From: Paenibacillus sp. DMB20
Lineage (GTDB): Bacteria > Bacillota > Bacilli > Paenibacillales > Paenibacillaceae
Reading direction: 5' to 3'
Length of the DNA stretch: 36,050 bases
Assembly: GCF_000987955.1 (NCBI RefSeq)
Contig: NZ_LAZU01000046.1
Coordinates: 1-36,050, forward strand
The stretch's first letter is position 1; every line of letters starts with the position of its first letter. The position numbers and the translations under genes were made by a program. Below, one piece after another: positions 1-9,332 of the stretch. The notes beneath the pieces were generated by a model that did no database searches, was not told where the DNA came from, and saw only the letters and a program-made list of their open reading frames with translations.

Positions 1-173
1 GGAAGTTTTTCTTGCGATATAAGGATGGCAAACCTCTGAAGTTTATACTTTGTTATATCTAAAAGAAAAAACGTCTATCGACGTACTTTCTCAGAAGACA
101 GACCGCTTTTAGCGGAAGTTTTTCTTGCGATATAAAGATGGCAAACCTCTGAAGTTTATACTTTGTTATATCT
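1..173. repeat. Pair of 60-bp direct repeats
   Basis: Bases 1-60 and 114-173 are the same 60-bp sequence with a single difference (G at 23, A at 136), separated by 53 bp. Each copy carries a 7-bp inverted repeat, GATATAA near its start and TTATATC near its end, so each could fold. The 53-bp spacer contains a small hairpin (CCGCT/AGCGG) just before the second copy. The first copy starts at the window edge, so the unit may be longer or have further copies to the left. No coding content is visible. Function unknown. Confidence 0.85.
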
Positions 174-174
174 T

Positions 175-204
175 AAAAAAGCCACCGGCTTCCACCGATG
201 GCTT
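175..204 (-). terminator. Rho-independent terminator of the malEFG operon
   Basis: On the minus strand AGCCATCGG and CCGGTGGCT form a 9-bp stem (one G-T pair) with a six-base loop, followed by a run of T (plus-strand A at 175-180). It lies about 70 bp past the malG stop codon, as expected for the end of the importer operon. Confidence 0.85.
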
Positions 205-270
205 ATAACAAATTTTGCATGCTTTTATTATGGCCTGCATTTCTGATGCATGCCATTCAGGTTTAAACGA

Positions 271-1113
271 TCAGCCTTTGCTTGCCCCCGCCGTCATGCC
301 GTCGACCAGCATCCGCTGCAGGAAGACGAACAGAATGGTGATCGGCAGCGCGATGAGCACCGACGCAGCCGCGAACAAGGTGAAGTTGCTGTCCTGCTGG
401 GAGTTGACCAAATCCCATAAACCGACGGCCAAGGTCCAGTTTTCCTTCGACCTGAGAACCAGCCGAGCGAAGATGAAGTCTACCCAAGGGCCGACAAACA
501 GCGTCAGCCCCATATACGTGATCATCGGCTTCGAAAGCGGAAGAATGATTTTGCGGAAAATCGCGAAGTTCGTCGCGCCGTCGATCTTTGCCGCCTCGTC
601 CAGGCTTCGCGGAATCGTATCGAGGAAGCCCTTCATGATCAGGGTTCCTCCCAGCGGCGCCCCCGCCGCATAGACGATGACAAGCGCCATATGGGTATTC
701 AGCAGATCCAGGGAATTCAGGAGGATGTACAGGGCGATCATACTCATGAAACCCGGAAACATTCCCAGAACCAGAATCGTCGACAATGCGTTTTTCCGGC
801 CTTTAAACCGGAACCGCGATACCGCATAACTCGTCAGCAGGACGAGAAGCGTACCGATCAGCATGGACAGTACGGCGATTTTCAGCGTATTCATGTACCA
901 GGTTCCGAACATGAACGTTTTGGAAGTAAACAGCTCGCGGTAATGGTCCAACGTAAACGTTTCCGGGATCAGCGTCTTGCTGTACAGCGATTTGCCCGGC
1001 CGGAAGGAAGCAAGAACAACCCAGGCTGCGGGATAGATACAGCAAATCGCAATGATGACCAGCAAAATATAACTTAACGTCAGGCGTATGGTGTTCTTCA
1101 GTTTGATTCCCAT
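271..1113 (-). CDS. malG: Maltodextrin ABC transporter permease MalG
   Basis: A 280-residue inner-membrane permease of the MalG/MdxG family, the second half of the channel of a binding-protein-dependent importer for maltose or maltodextrins. Hydrophobic segments run through the protein, the first at about residues 11-31. The EAA loop that docks the ATPase is clear at about 173-196 (EAAKIDGA, then the I-LP element). The start abuts the malF stop, overlapping it by about one base, so the two are translationally coupled. Last gene of malEFG, with a terminator about 70 bp downstream. No ATPase gene lies in the operon; in Bacillus a shared ATPase (MsmX) serves such importers, and I infer the same here. 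The exact sugar is inferred from the MalE neighbour. Confidence 0.9.
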   Translation of the reverse strand: MGIKLKNTIRLTLSYILLVIIAICCIYPAAWVVLASFRPGKSLYSKTLIPETFTLDHYRELFTSKTFMFGTWYMNTLKIAVLSMLIGTLLVLLTSYAVSRFRFKGRKNALSTILVLGMFPGFMSMIALYILLNSLDLLNTHMALVIVYAAGAPLGGTLIMKGFLDTIPRSLDEAAKIDGATNFAIFRKIILPLSKPMITYMGLTLFVGPWVDFIFARLVLRSKENWTLAVGLWDLVNSQQDSNFTLFAAASVLIALPITILFVFLQRMLVDGMTAGASKG

Positions 1114-2427
1114 TATTGGATCATGTCCTCCTCTTTAAATGATCTCGTCCGGCGATAATTGTAGATGGAGAAGGAAGCGATAATCAGGAAGATAATGATA
1201 CCGATCGCAGACGCCATGTTGTACCGCTGCTGGTCAAGCGTCAGTTTGTACAGCCAGGTGACGAGCAGGTCGGTCGCGCCGGCATACTGGTAATCGCCGA
1301 CGACCGGATTGCCGTTCGTCAGCAGGAAGATCGCGTTAAAGTTGTTGATGTTGCCCGCAAACTGTGTAATGAGCACCGGCGCCGTAGAGAACAAAATCAT
1401 CGGCAGCGTGATGATTTTGAATTTTTGGAAACCGCTCGCGCCGTCCACGTCGGCCGCTTCGTAAAGATCCTTCGGAATCGTTGTCAGCACGCTCATCACG
1501 AGCAGCATGGACACCGGAATGCCTACCCACATGTTAACGACGATAACCGTCACTTTCGCCCAGAACGGATCCGTCAGCCAAGGCAGTCCCTCCAGTCCAA
1601 AATACCTGAAATACTGGTTGATGGGACCGAACTGTCCGTTAAACATGTTCCGCATGACGAGCAGCGAGATCAGCTGGGGAATGGCGTAAGGAATAATGAG
1701 AATAACCCGCCATACTCCCTTGAAGCGGATGCCTTTTTGCTGAATCAGCAGCGCTACCAGAACGCCGCCGAAATAAGTCGTCACGGTAGCGAGAACCGCC
1801 CAGATAATCGTCCAGGTCAATACCCCGAAAAACGTATGGCTCCACGATTTCAAAGCGACGAGACTGGTAAAGGTCTGAAAGCCGACCCAGTCTACCAGCT
1901 TGGCCGGAGGCAGATTGTTGGGAGCCGAGTAATTCGTAAACGCCAGCATCACCATGAATATGATCGGCATAATGGTAAAGAACAGAATGCCAAAAGCGGG
2001 AAGCGTCAAGAAAGACTGCGCAAACTTGATTTCGAAAATATAGTTAAGGGTCTGTTTGAATGTATTGGGCTGCTCGCCCATATCCCTTTGTTTTCCGGTA
2101 TTGTATGCGTTTTTTGATGTTGGCATAATAAGCGATAAGATACAAAGCAAGCAAAATTAAAACAATGAGTCCTTCAATCAGCAGGTTAATGGAATGATCT
2201 CCCGCAACCAGCTTCGTTAATCCATTGACTTTCTCGAAATGGTTGCCCTTCTCGCCGAGAGTGATAATCCCCCACAGGGCATCCCCCAGATTAGTGATAA
2301 AAAAGTACAAGCTTGCCATGCCCAAAAAACTCAAGATGACGCCTTTGATCCACTGGCGGTTGTAAAGCTGGCCGAATCCCATGCAAATGGCCGATAATAC
2401 GGCTGCTGTCGTACGATGTTGACGCAT
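1113..2427 (-). CDS. malF: Maltodextrin ABC transporter permease MalF (frameshifted)
   Basis: Permease partner of MalG. The reading frame is broken: residues from ATG 2427 read an N-terminal membrane region (FGQLYNRQWIKG, typical of the Bacillales MdxF extension), but the frame ends near 2044, while the MalF core with its EAA motif (YEAADVDGA) is open in another frame down to 1113. Reading five instead of six T at 2110-2115 joins ...AYYANIK to NAYNTGKQRD and gives about 437 residues, close to B. subtilis MdxF. I therefore treat it as one gene with a one-base homopolymer insertion, probably a sequence error. Start chosen at ATG 2427, preceded by GAGGAG; upstream codons in frame look non-coding. 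Lies between malE and malG. Confidence 0.85.
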
Positions 2428-2531
2428 GCTCCATCCATTCTCCTCTCCGTATAATCGAGGAATCACCCGCCGGGCTACGGCGGGTGAACATCATTTTTCT
2501 TCTGTCTGTTTTCTTTGTATGTCTGATCCGA

Positions 2532-3842
2532 TTACTTGGCGGCTCCGCCGGCATTAAGCTCTTGAAGCTGCTTCACCGCGTTATCCATTGCGGCTTTCGC
2601 GTCTTTGTTGTTGTCCCAAATCTCTGCAAAAGCTGCTCCGACAGGCGCCCATACGTTGGCCATTTCAGGGATGGAAGGCATCGGCTTGGAGTTCTTGAAC
2701 TGCTCGGTAAAGGCCGATACATTCGGATCGTTCTTAACCAGGTCGGATTCCTGGGCTTCTTTGTTCGTTGGAACCGAACCGACAAGCTCGGTAAGCTTCA
2801 GCTGATTTTCTTTCGTTGTCGCGAAGTGGGCAAACATGCGGGCTGCGTTAGGGTATTTGCTGTACGAGTTGACGTACCAAGCTTTAATCCCGGAGAAGGA
2901 AACCGCAGGCTGTCCGCCGATCGTCGGGATCGGTGCTACCCCCAGCTTGTCGCCGAGCGCTTTTTTATATCCGCCAAGCTCCCACGGACCGTTAATGTCC
3001 ATAGCCAAGTCGCCGGAAGTAAAGAGGCCGCGCTTGATATCCGGCGTAATGTCGCCCGATTTGACAGGCAGGACTTCTTTCAGGCTCGCATACACTTCCA
3101 AGCTTTTCAAAGCGCCTTCGCTGTTCAAACCGATATCGTTGATGTCCGTACCGTCCTTGCCGTAAATGTAACCGCCGTTGGAGGCGATGAACGGATAGTT
3201 AAAGTACAGGTTGCCTGTTTCCCACATAATGCCGTATTTGTTTTTGGATTTGTCCGTGAATTTTTTGCTGAACTCGATGACCTCTTCGAAAGTTTTCGGA
3301 GCTTCCTTGATCAGATCCTTGTTGTAGTACAACAGGTAAGTTTCAGCGGCACGTGGATAGCCGTACAATACGCCGTCGTAGGATACGCCTTGGATAGCGG
3401 CTTCCGTATTGTTATTCTTCGTTTCGGCTTCGAATGTGTCGTTCGGCAGAACCATGTTGGTGCTGGCTACTTTCCCCAGGTTATCGTGAGGGAAGATAAC
3501 AACGTCGGCAGCCAGACCGGATGGGCCGTCTTGAGCAAGTTTGGCTGCTTGATCCGTAGGGCTTACTTCCTCGAGCGTTACTTCCACGCCATATTTCTCG
3601 GTGAATTCCTTAATCACCGCATCGGTATATGCTCTTTCATCCTTACTTTCCCATACGACCAGCTTCGCCCCTTCTTCCGGCGTAAGCTCGGGCGCATTTG
3701 CTTCAGGAGCCGGCGTTTCCGCTGCCGGCTGATTTTCCGCCGGTGCAGGCGATTCAGGAGCTGCGTTTTTGGCTCCGCATGCAGAAATAGACAATGCCAT
3801 TGTGAAAGCGGTAGCGAGTGTTAGTATCTTTTTCATCTTCAT
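2532..3842 (-). CDS. malE: Maltodextrin-binding lipoprotein MalE
   Basis: Solute-binding protein of the importer, 436 residues. The N-terminus is a lipoprotein signal: KK, a hydrophobic stretch, then ISAC with the lipidated cysteine at about residue 22. A Pro/Ala/Glu-rich linker (about 26-55) would tether it to the outer face of the membrane. The body matches family-1 maltose binders: a VVIFPHDNLG segment, the YYNKDLI segment, and AMDINGPWELGG corresponding to the conserved INGPW of E. coli MalE. First gene of the operon; a GAGAGGGG ribosome site precedes the ATG and a good promoter lies 150 bp upstream. Maltose or maltodextrin as ligand is a family-level inference. Confidence 0.9.
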   Translation of the reverse strand: MKMKKILTLATAFTMALSISACGAKNAAPESPAPAENQPAAETPAPEANAPELTPEEGAKLVVWESKDERAYTDAVIKEFTEKYGVEVTLEEVSPTDQAAKLAQDGPSGLAADVVIFPHDNLGKVASTNMVLPNDTFEAETKNNNTEAAIQGVSYDGVLYGYPRAAETYLLYYNKDLIKEAPKTFEEVIEFSKKFTDKSKNKYGIMWETGNLYFNYPFIASNGGYIYGKDGTDINDIGLNSEGALKSLEVYASLKEVLPVKSGDITPDIKRGLFTSGDLAMDINGPWELGGYKKALGDKLGVAPIPTIGGQPAVSFSGIKAWYVNSYSKYPNAARMFAHFATTKENQLKLTELVGSVPTNKEAQESDLVKNDPNVSAFTEQFKNSKPMPSIPEMANVWAPVGAAFAEIWDNNKDAKAAMDNAVKQLQELNAGGAAK

Positions 3843-3965
3843 TGCAAGATTAACCCCTCTCAGTAATGTACAGAAATGTTGGAATTCTGCGCAAACGGTT
3901 TCAGAAAATTTTCAAGCTCATTATTTTTTATGTAGAGCCAGCGGGATTTTCCGGGACATTCATGC

Positions 3966-3982
3966 TGGGAAAGCGCTTCATC
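3966..3982. promoter_or_regulatory. Possible CcpA cre-like site
   Basis: An AAGCGCTT core (3971-3978) lies just downstream of the malE -10 box, a position where CcpA can block transcription of sugar genes. The flanks match the cre consensus poorly on either strand, so this is weak. Confidence 0.3.
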
Positions 3983-3992
3983 CACTGAAAAC

Positions 3993-4021
3993 ATCATACA
4001 CCAATCATTTGTCTTTGTAAA
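3993..4021 (-). promoter_or_regulatory. malE promoter (sigma-A type)
   Basis: Minus strand: TTTACA (4016-4021), 17-bp spacer, TATGAT (3993-3998). Both boxes match five of six consensus bases. Transcription would start near 3986, giving a leader of about 140 nt before malE. The -35 box overlaps the operator at 4021-4030. Confidence 0.65.
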
Positions 4022-4032
4022 AACGTTTGCAC
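4017..4032 (-). promoter_or_regulatory. LacI-family-type operator overlapping malE -35
   Basis: The minus strand reads TGTGCAAACGTTTTTAC, with the AAACGTTT centre typical of LacI/GalR-family (MalR or CcpA) operators. It overlaps the -35 box, so a bound repressor would block RNA polymerase. A second copy of the same core lies at 4182-4191, about 162 bp upstream. No regulator gene for it is in the window. Confidence 0.5.
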
Positions 4033-4181
4033 ACAGTATTTAAGCGAATTCTGTCAGCATTAGCTGATCTTTTCTCGGCATTCCGCTGTTTTTCTCAAGA
4101 TATCATGTTTTTTTTATTCGAATGTACTTGCCTATCGCCTGATTATCGAAAATCCCAAGACGGAAAGCGTTGTCCCGAAGA

Positions 4182-4206
4182 CAAACGTTTGCACAAATTT
4201 GTGCAA
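4182..4206. promoter_or_regulatory. Second LacI-type operator fused to an 18-bp palindrome
   Basis: CAAACGTTTG (4182-4191) is a perfect 10-bp palindrome sharing TGTGCAAACGTTT (minus strand) with the site at 4017-4032. It overlaps a second perfect palindrome, TTGCACAAATTTGTGCAA (4189-4206). This composite lies between malE and the end of the purine operon and could be an auxiliary operator. Confidence 0.45.
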
Positions 4207-4250
4207 GAGTAAAGCGGAAGGTCCGCTATTCATGCGGACCTTCTTAAACA
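4207..4250 (-). terminator. Likely terminator of the purine operon
   Basis: A perfect 10-bp stem, GAAGGTCCGC (4217-4226) with GCGGACCTTC (4234-4243), and a 7-base loop. It lies about 60 bp past the purD stop. The T tract on the minus strand is poor (CCGCTTTAC), so strength is uncertain. Confidence 0.55.
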
Positions 4251-4305
4251 GTTTTGAGGTTTACTCCTATTTCGATGCAACATCAAGCGTTTTAGGGCTT
4301 GCCTT

Positions 4306-5574
4306 TTATAACAATGCCTTAGCCGCTATATCCGTACGGAAATGTTTTCCTTCAAAAGATATCCGTTCGGCGCGCTCATACGCTTTGGCACGGGCCGCTG
4401 CGATATCGGCTCCCAAGCCGACCACGCCAAGCACCCGTCCACCGTTGGTCAGCCATTCACCGCCGCTGCCTCTGGACGTTCCTGCGTGAAACACGATGGA
4501 TGAATCGTCGTCTGCCTCCAGTCCGGCAATGGCAAGTCCTTTCGGATAGGAAGCCGGATACCCCCCTGATGCCAGAATGACGCATACGGCTGCTTCTTCG
4601 CTCCACTCCAGCTCAAGCTCGTCCAAGTTTCCGTTCACGGCTGCCAGAAACACCTCCAACAAGTCGGTCTTCAGACGAGGCAGCACCACCTGAGTCTCGG
4701 GATCGCCAAAGCGGGCATTAAACTCGATCGTCTTCGGCTTCCCGTCCGGCGTAATCATCAGTCCCGCGAACAGAACGCCGCGGAACGGCCGGCCCTCTGC
4801 CACCATGGCCTTCGCCGTCGGCTTGATGATCTTTTCCACCGCTTCCTCGATCACGGAGGCCGGAATGTGAGGCAGCGGCGAATAGGTACCCATGCCGCCG
4901 GTATTCGGTCCCAGGTCGCCGTCAAATACCGGCTTGTGGTCCTGGGCGGCCGACATCGGCTTCACCGTCTCCCCGTCCACAAATGCCAGGATGGACATCT
5001 CCTGGCCTTCGAGGAATTCCTCGATCACGACGCGGCTCCCGGCTTCGCCGAACACCTTGGTCTCCATGATGTCGCGCAGCGCCTGCTCGGCTTCCTCCAA
5101 TGTGCGGGCTACGGTTACGCCTTTCCCGGCAGCCAGCCCGTCTGCTTTGATAACGATCGGAGCTTGTCGGCTGCGCAAGTAGGCCAGCGCCTGATCAAAG
5201 TCATCGAACTTTTCATAAGCCGCCGTCGGGATGTTGTATTTGCGCAGAAGATCCTTCATAAAGGTTTTGCTGCCTTCGATCTCCGCCGCGTTCTTGCGCG
5301 GTCCGAATACGGGAATCCCCGCTTCTTCAAAAACATCCACAATCCCGTCCGCCAGAGGGTCATCCGGTCCCACCACAACCAGTCCAACCTCTTTTTCCAG
5401 AGCAAACGATTTGAGCTTCTCAAATTCGCCCACGGCAACAGGCACGCACTCGGCCAATTGGGCAATCCCGGCGTTGCCCGGCGCACAGTAGATTTTACCC
5501 GCTTTCGGGCTTTTCGAGAGTGCCCATACGATGGCATGCTCCCGTCCGCCGCCTCCGATGACTAATATATCCAT
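4306..5574 (-). CDS. purD: Phosphoribosylamine-glycine ligase PurD
   Basis: Joins glycine to phosphoribosylamine using ATP, giving GAR, step two of IMP synthesis. About 422 residues from ATG 5574, which follows a GGAGGG ribosome site; the in-frame ATG 27 bases earlier has no such site. The N-terminal domain opens MDILVIGGGGREHA. The ATP-grasp core shows KADGLAAGKGV, and FNARFGDPETQ near residue 290 carries metal and substrate ligands. Last gene of the pur operon, about 140 bp after purH and followed by a hairpin. Frame intact throughout. Confidence 0.96.
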   Translation of the reverse strand: MDILVIGGGGREHAIVWALSKSPKAGKIYCAPGNAGIAQLAECVPVAVGEFEKLKSFALEKEVGLVVVGPDDPLADGIVDVFEEAGIPVFGPRKNAAEIEGSKTFMKDLLRKYNIPTAAYEKFDDFDQALAYLRSRQAPIVIKADGLAAGKGVTVARTLEEAEQALRDIMETKVFGEAGSRVVIEEFLEGQEMSILAFVDGETVKPMSAAQDHKPVFDGDLGPNTGGMGTYSPLPHIPASVIEEAVEKIIKPTAKAMVAEGRPFRGVLFAGLMITPDGKPKTIEFNARFGDPETQVVLPRLKTDLLEVFLAAVNGNLDELELEWSEEAAVCVILASGGYPASYPKGLAIAGLEADDDSSIVFHAGTSRGSGGEWLTNGGRVLGVVGLGADIAAARAKAYERAERISFEGKHFRTDIAAKALL

Positions 5575-5714
5575 GCTTTCCCTCCACTTAAAAAGATTCA
5601 TATTCGCTGCAATCGAATCGATTTATGCCTATATAGCAAAGGAACCGCCCGGGGTACGATAACTGGCGCTTCCAAGCCGCCGCCCCCGGATATACGATTC
5701 CTCGTTAAAGCCTA

Positions 5715-7262
5715 TTAATGTTTGAAGTGTCTTACGCCCGTGAAGACCATAGCAATGCCGTGCTCGTTCGCCACTTTGATGGACTCTTCATCCCTAACGG
5801 ATCCGCCAGGCTGGATCACGGCCGTAATCCCCGCCTTAGCCGCAAGCTCCAGCGTATCTCCCATCGGGAAAAATGCATCGGAGGCCAAAACGGAGCCTTT
5901 TGCCTTTTCGCTCGCCTGTTCGATGGCAATCCGTGCCGAGCCGACGCGGTTCATCTGGCCGGCGCCGACGCCGACCGTCATATCATCCGCCGCCAATACG
6001 ATCGCATTGGATTTCACGTGTTTCACGACTTTCCAGCCGAATAAGAGCTGCTTCAATTCCGCTTCTGTTGGCTGGCGGTCGGTAACTACCTTCAGGTCTG
6101 CCGGATCCAGGGAATGCACGTCGCTCTCCTGAACGATCATGCCGCCTTCGATGGACGTTACCTGCAGCGTCGCTATGCGTTCCTTCGCGGAGCCGAATTC
6201 GCCCATTTTGAGCAGGCGGATGTTCTTCTTCTTCGTCAACAGCTCCAGGGCTTCGGGCGTAAAGTCGGGTGCAAGAATGATCTCCAGGAAAATCTCCTTC
6301 AGCAGTTCCGCCGTCGGCGCGTCGATGATCCGGTTGGCTGCCACGATACCGCCGAAAATGGAGGTCGGATCTGCGGCATAGGCCTTCTGGTATGCCTCCA
6401 ACACATTGCTGCCGACGCCGACGCCGCAAGGATTCATATGCTTGACCGCCACGACGGCCGGTTCGTCGAATTCCTTCACGATCTGCAGCGCCGCATTCGC
6501 GTCATTGATATTATTGTAGGACAGCTCCTTGCCGTGCAGCTGCTCCGCGGTTGTCAGCGTCCCCGCCGGTGCCAACGGTTTTTTGTAGAATGCCGCTTTT
6601 TGATGCGGATTTTCGCCGTAGCGCAGATCCTGGATTTTCTCGTAGGTTACGCTGAAACGCTCCGGAAGCGGATCGCCCGTCACGTTCGACAAATACTCGG
6701 AAATCAGCGTGTCGTACGCTCCGGTATGACGGAATACCTTGGCAGCCAGGCGCTTGCGCGTTTCGAGCGTCGTGTCGCCGTTCGCCCGAACCTCCTCCAG
6801 CACGGTGCCGTAGTCTGCCGAATCCACGACAACGCTCACAAACGCGTGGTTCTTCGCCGCGGAACGCAGCATGGTCGGACCGCCGATATCGATATTCTCG
6901 ATGGCATCCTCATATTCGACGTTCGGCTTTGCGATCGTCTCCTGGAAAGGATACAAATTAACGACAACGAGGTCGATGTAATCCAGTCCCAACTCCTGCA
7001 TCTGACGCTGATGCTCGCTGCTGTCGCGTACAGCCAACAGGCCGCTATGCACTGCAGGGTGAAGCGTCTTTACGCGGCCATCGAGGATTTCCGGAAAACC
7101 CGTTACATCCGAAATGCCGATGACGGGCACTCCCTCTTTTGCCAAAAGGCTTTTCGTTCCGCCTGTCGATATAATCTCAACGCCCAAAGAAGCCAATTCA
7201 CGGCAAAACTCCACGATTCCTGTTTTATCTGAAACGCTGACCAGCGCTCTTTTGATACCCAC
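5715..7262 (-). CDS. purH: Bifunctional AICAR transformylase / IMP cyclohydrolase PurH
   Basis: Carries out the last two steps to IMP: formylation of AICAR with 10-formyl-THF, then ring closure. 515 residues, normal for the family. The N-terminal cyclohydrolase domain (about 1-195) opens with RALVSVSDKTGI and STGGT; the C-terminal transformylase domain has the catalytic KHMNPCG (Lys274, His275). The start is a GTG at 7262, eight bases after AGGGAGG; no ATG is better placed. It follows purN after a gap of about 197 bp, unusually wide for this operon. Confidence 0.96.
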   Translation of the reverse strand: MGIKRALVSVSDKTGIVEFCRELASLGVEIISTGGTKSLLAKEGVPVIGISDVTGFPEILDGRVKTLHPAVHSGLLAVRDSSEHQRQMQELGLDYIDLVVVNLYPFQETIAKPNVEYEDAIENIDIGGPTMLRSAAKNHAFVSVVVDSADYGTVLEEVRANGDTTLETRKRLAAKVFRHTGAYDTLISEYLSNVTGDPLPERFSVTYEKIQDLRYGENPHQKAAFYKKPLAPAGTLTTAEQLHGKELSYNNINDANAALQIVKEFDEPAVVAVKHMNPCGVGVGSNVLEAYQKAYAADPTSIFGGIVAANRIIDAPTAELLKEIFLEIILAPDFTPEALELLTKKKNIRLLKMGEFGSAKERIATLQVTSIEGGMIVQESDVHSLDPADLKVVTDRQPTEAELKQLLFGWKVVKHVKSNAIVLAADDMTVGVGAGQMNRVGSARIAIEQASEKAKGSVLASDAFFPMGDTLELAAKAGITAVIQPGGSVRDEESIKVANEHGIAMVFTGVRHFKH

Positions 7263-7459
7263 GTTTATTCCTCCCTGTCAAATTGGAAAGTTCACCAAAC
7301 GCTATATTCATGCTTTGGCCGAATGTAAGATTCGACGCCGATTACGCTTCCTGATTCACTGCATAGATCAATAGTTGAATTTTAGGCGGCCTCTGAAATA
7401 TTTCCCGAGAAATATCGAACGTGTCGACGACTGATGTGCACCTTGTCCGCTTTTCGGGT

Positions 7460-8075
7460 TTACGGTGCAGCAATTGTCACGTTGCGTCCATCCAGTCGGA
7501 CCCGGTACTGCGCAAACCAGGATACGACCTCGGGATACAGCTGCTGTTCGACGGCATGAATCCTCGCCGTCAGGGAGTTTTCGTCGTCTCCCGGCAGAAT
7601 ATCCACCGCGCGCTGCGCGATGACCGGACCTGTGTCCATGCCTCCGTCGACAAAATGAACCGTAACCCCTGTCAGTTTCACCCCGTAATCAAGCGCTTGT
7701 CCTATCGCGTTTTTTTCCGGCAAACGACGGCAGCAGCGACGGGTGGATATTGATCATCCGGCCGTGGTAGGGTTCGACCAGCACGGAGGTCAACAGACGC
7801 ATATAGCCTGCCAGAACGATCAGGTCTACCCCGCGCCGTTCGAGCTCCTCCGCAATCTCCCGCTCGTAATCCTCCCGTGAGGCATAATCTTTCGGCTGGA
7901 ATACAAAGCTGTCGATTCCCGCGTTCCGGGCCCGCTCCACAACCGGTGCATGCGGCTTATCACATACGAGAAGCGTGATTTCCCCGCCGAGTTTCCCGCT
8001 CCGCTGCGTCTCCACAAGCGCTTGAAAATTGCTTCCCGTACCGGAAGCAAACACGGCAATCCGGTAGCCGCTCAT
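7460..8075 (-). CDS. purN: GAR transformylase PurN (frameshifted)
   Basis: Transfers a formyl group from 10-formyl-THF to GAR. The first frame (8075 to about 7711) holds the phosphoribosyl-binding SGTGSNFQAL near residue 10 and catalytic NIHPSLLPSF; then the frame shifts, and HFVDGGMDTGPVI with the catalytic aspartate is read in another frame to the stop at 7460. Reading six instead of seven T at 7710-7716 joins PSFAGK to NAIGQALDYG and restores a 204-residue protein of normal size. Probably a sequence error, as in its neighbours. The ATG overlaps the purM stop by one base (TAATG), indicating translational coupling. Confidence 0.9.
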
Positions 8076-9117
8076 TATACTTCAGCCCCCGTAAAGCTTA
8101 CCTTGCGTTCGCCTTCGGTCACGCGTCCGATAACATATGGCTCTTCTCCCGCGGCACGCAGAAGCTCCAATGCCGATCCGGCATCCTTCTCCGCCACGAT
8201 GACAACCATGCCGATCCCCATGTTGAATGTCGTGAACATGTCTTTGTTGGAGATGCCGCCCTTTTCCTGCATCAGCTTAAACACCGGCAAAATCGGCCAG
8301 GAGCCGTATTCGATGTCGACATTGACGCCATCCGGCAGCATGCGCGGAATATTTTCGATAAATCCGCCGCCGGTGATGTGCGCCATGCCTTTGACGTCGA
8401 TTTCTTTTAGAAGGGACAGCAGCGGTTTGACATAAATCTTCGTCGGTGTCAGCAGAACATCCCCCAACCGTCCGCCAAGCTCCGGAATCTCCTGGTCCAA
8501 CTCATAACCGGATTGCTCAAGCAGGAGTTTCCGAACGAGCGAGAAGCCGTTGCTGTGCACGCCGCTGGAAGCCAGGCCGATGACGGTATCGCCCGCAGAA
8601 ATGGCGGAACCGTTGATCATCTTGCTTTTGTCGACAATGCCTACGGTAAAGCCGGCAATATCATATTCGCCCTCGGCGTACATCCCCGGCATTTCTGCCG
8701 TTTCGCCGCCGATCAGGGAACATCCGGCTTGTCTGCAGCCGTCGGCGATTCCTTTGACGATGGACTCGATTTTGGACGGAATAACCTTGTCGCAGGCCAA
8801 ATAGTCCAGAAAAAAAGAGCGGCTCCGCACCCTGCACCACCACGTCGTTCACGCACATCGCCACCGCGTCGATTCCGATGGTGTCATGACGGTCCATCGC
8901 AAATGCGAGCTTCAGCTTCGTGCCGACGCCGTCGGTACCCGAGACGAGAACCGGCTCTTCATATTGATTCTTATTCAGCTGGAACAGAGCTCCAAAACCG
9001 CCAAGGTCCGTCATCACTTCAGGCCTGAACGTTGTTTTGACGTGCTTTTTCATCCGCTCGACGGCTTCATTGCCTGCCGCAATATCCACACCGGCGTTTT
9101 TTATAAGTATCAGACAC
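8075..9117 (-). CDS. purM: AIR synthetase PurM (two frameshifts)
   Basis: Closes the imidazole ring of FGAM with ATP to give AIR. The sequence has two single-base breaks. Near the start, six T at 9097-9102 should be five: from GTG 9117 (ten bases after AAGGAG) the corrected reading is MSDTYKNAGVDIAAGNEA, the usual PurM N-terminus. At 8810-8816 seven A should be six: this joins GAEPLFF to LDYLACDKV. With both corrected the protein is 346 residues, the normal length. Conserved segments include SGTDGVGTKLKLA, VNDVVVQGAEPLFFLDY and IGGETAEMPGMY. Two independent disruptions in an otherwise perfectly conserved gene favour sequence error over decay. Confidence 0.9.
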
Positions 9118-9332
9118 GCGCTTAACACTCCTTTTGAAGGAAAGATTGGATGATTCAAGGCATTAACAAGTAATGCAAATAACTTTTGAGCCAGGGGAAA
9201 GCCGAAATCTCCATGTGCTTAATGACTCAACGTATGAAGAAAAATATTCTGGGGCCGATCCTCAGTCCCTGATGATATTTCCGGGAGCCCTGCGCCTGAA
9301 CCAAGCGTTCGAGCCGGGCTCCGGAAATACAA

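Noticed and set aside
1..173. CRISPR array
   Set aside because: Only two 60-bp units with one 53-bp spacer; the units are too long, and there are no cas genes.
2110..2116. AAAAAAC in malF as a programmed -1 frameshift site
   Set aside because: The heptamer is not in the phase needed for -1 slippage, and the correction required is skipping one base. The same defect occurs in many unrelated genes, so a programmed event is unlikely.
4027..4212. A 61-codon plus-strand frame between malE and purD
   Set aside because: It runs through promoter and operator sequence, has no ribosome site, and its composition is not protein-like.
8075..9117. purM, purN and purL as pseudogenes from gene decay
   Set aside because: Sequence on both sides of every break is fully conserved, with all catalytic motifs and no other lesions; decay would not produce only +1 A/T-run changes.
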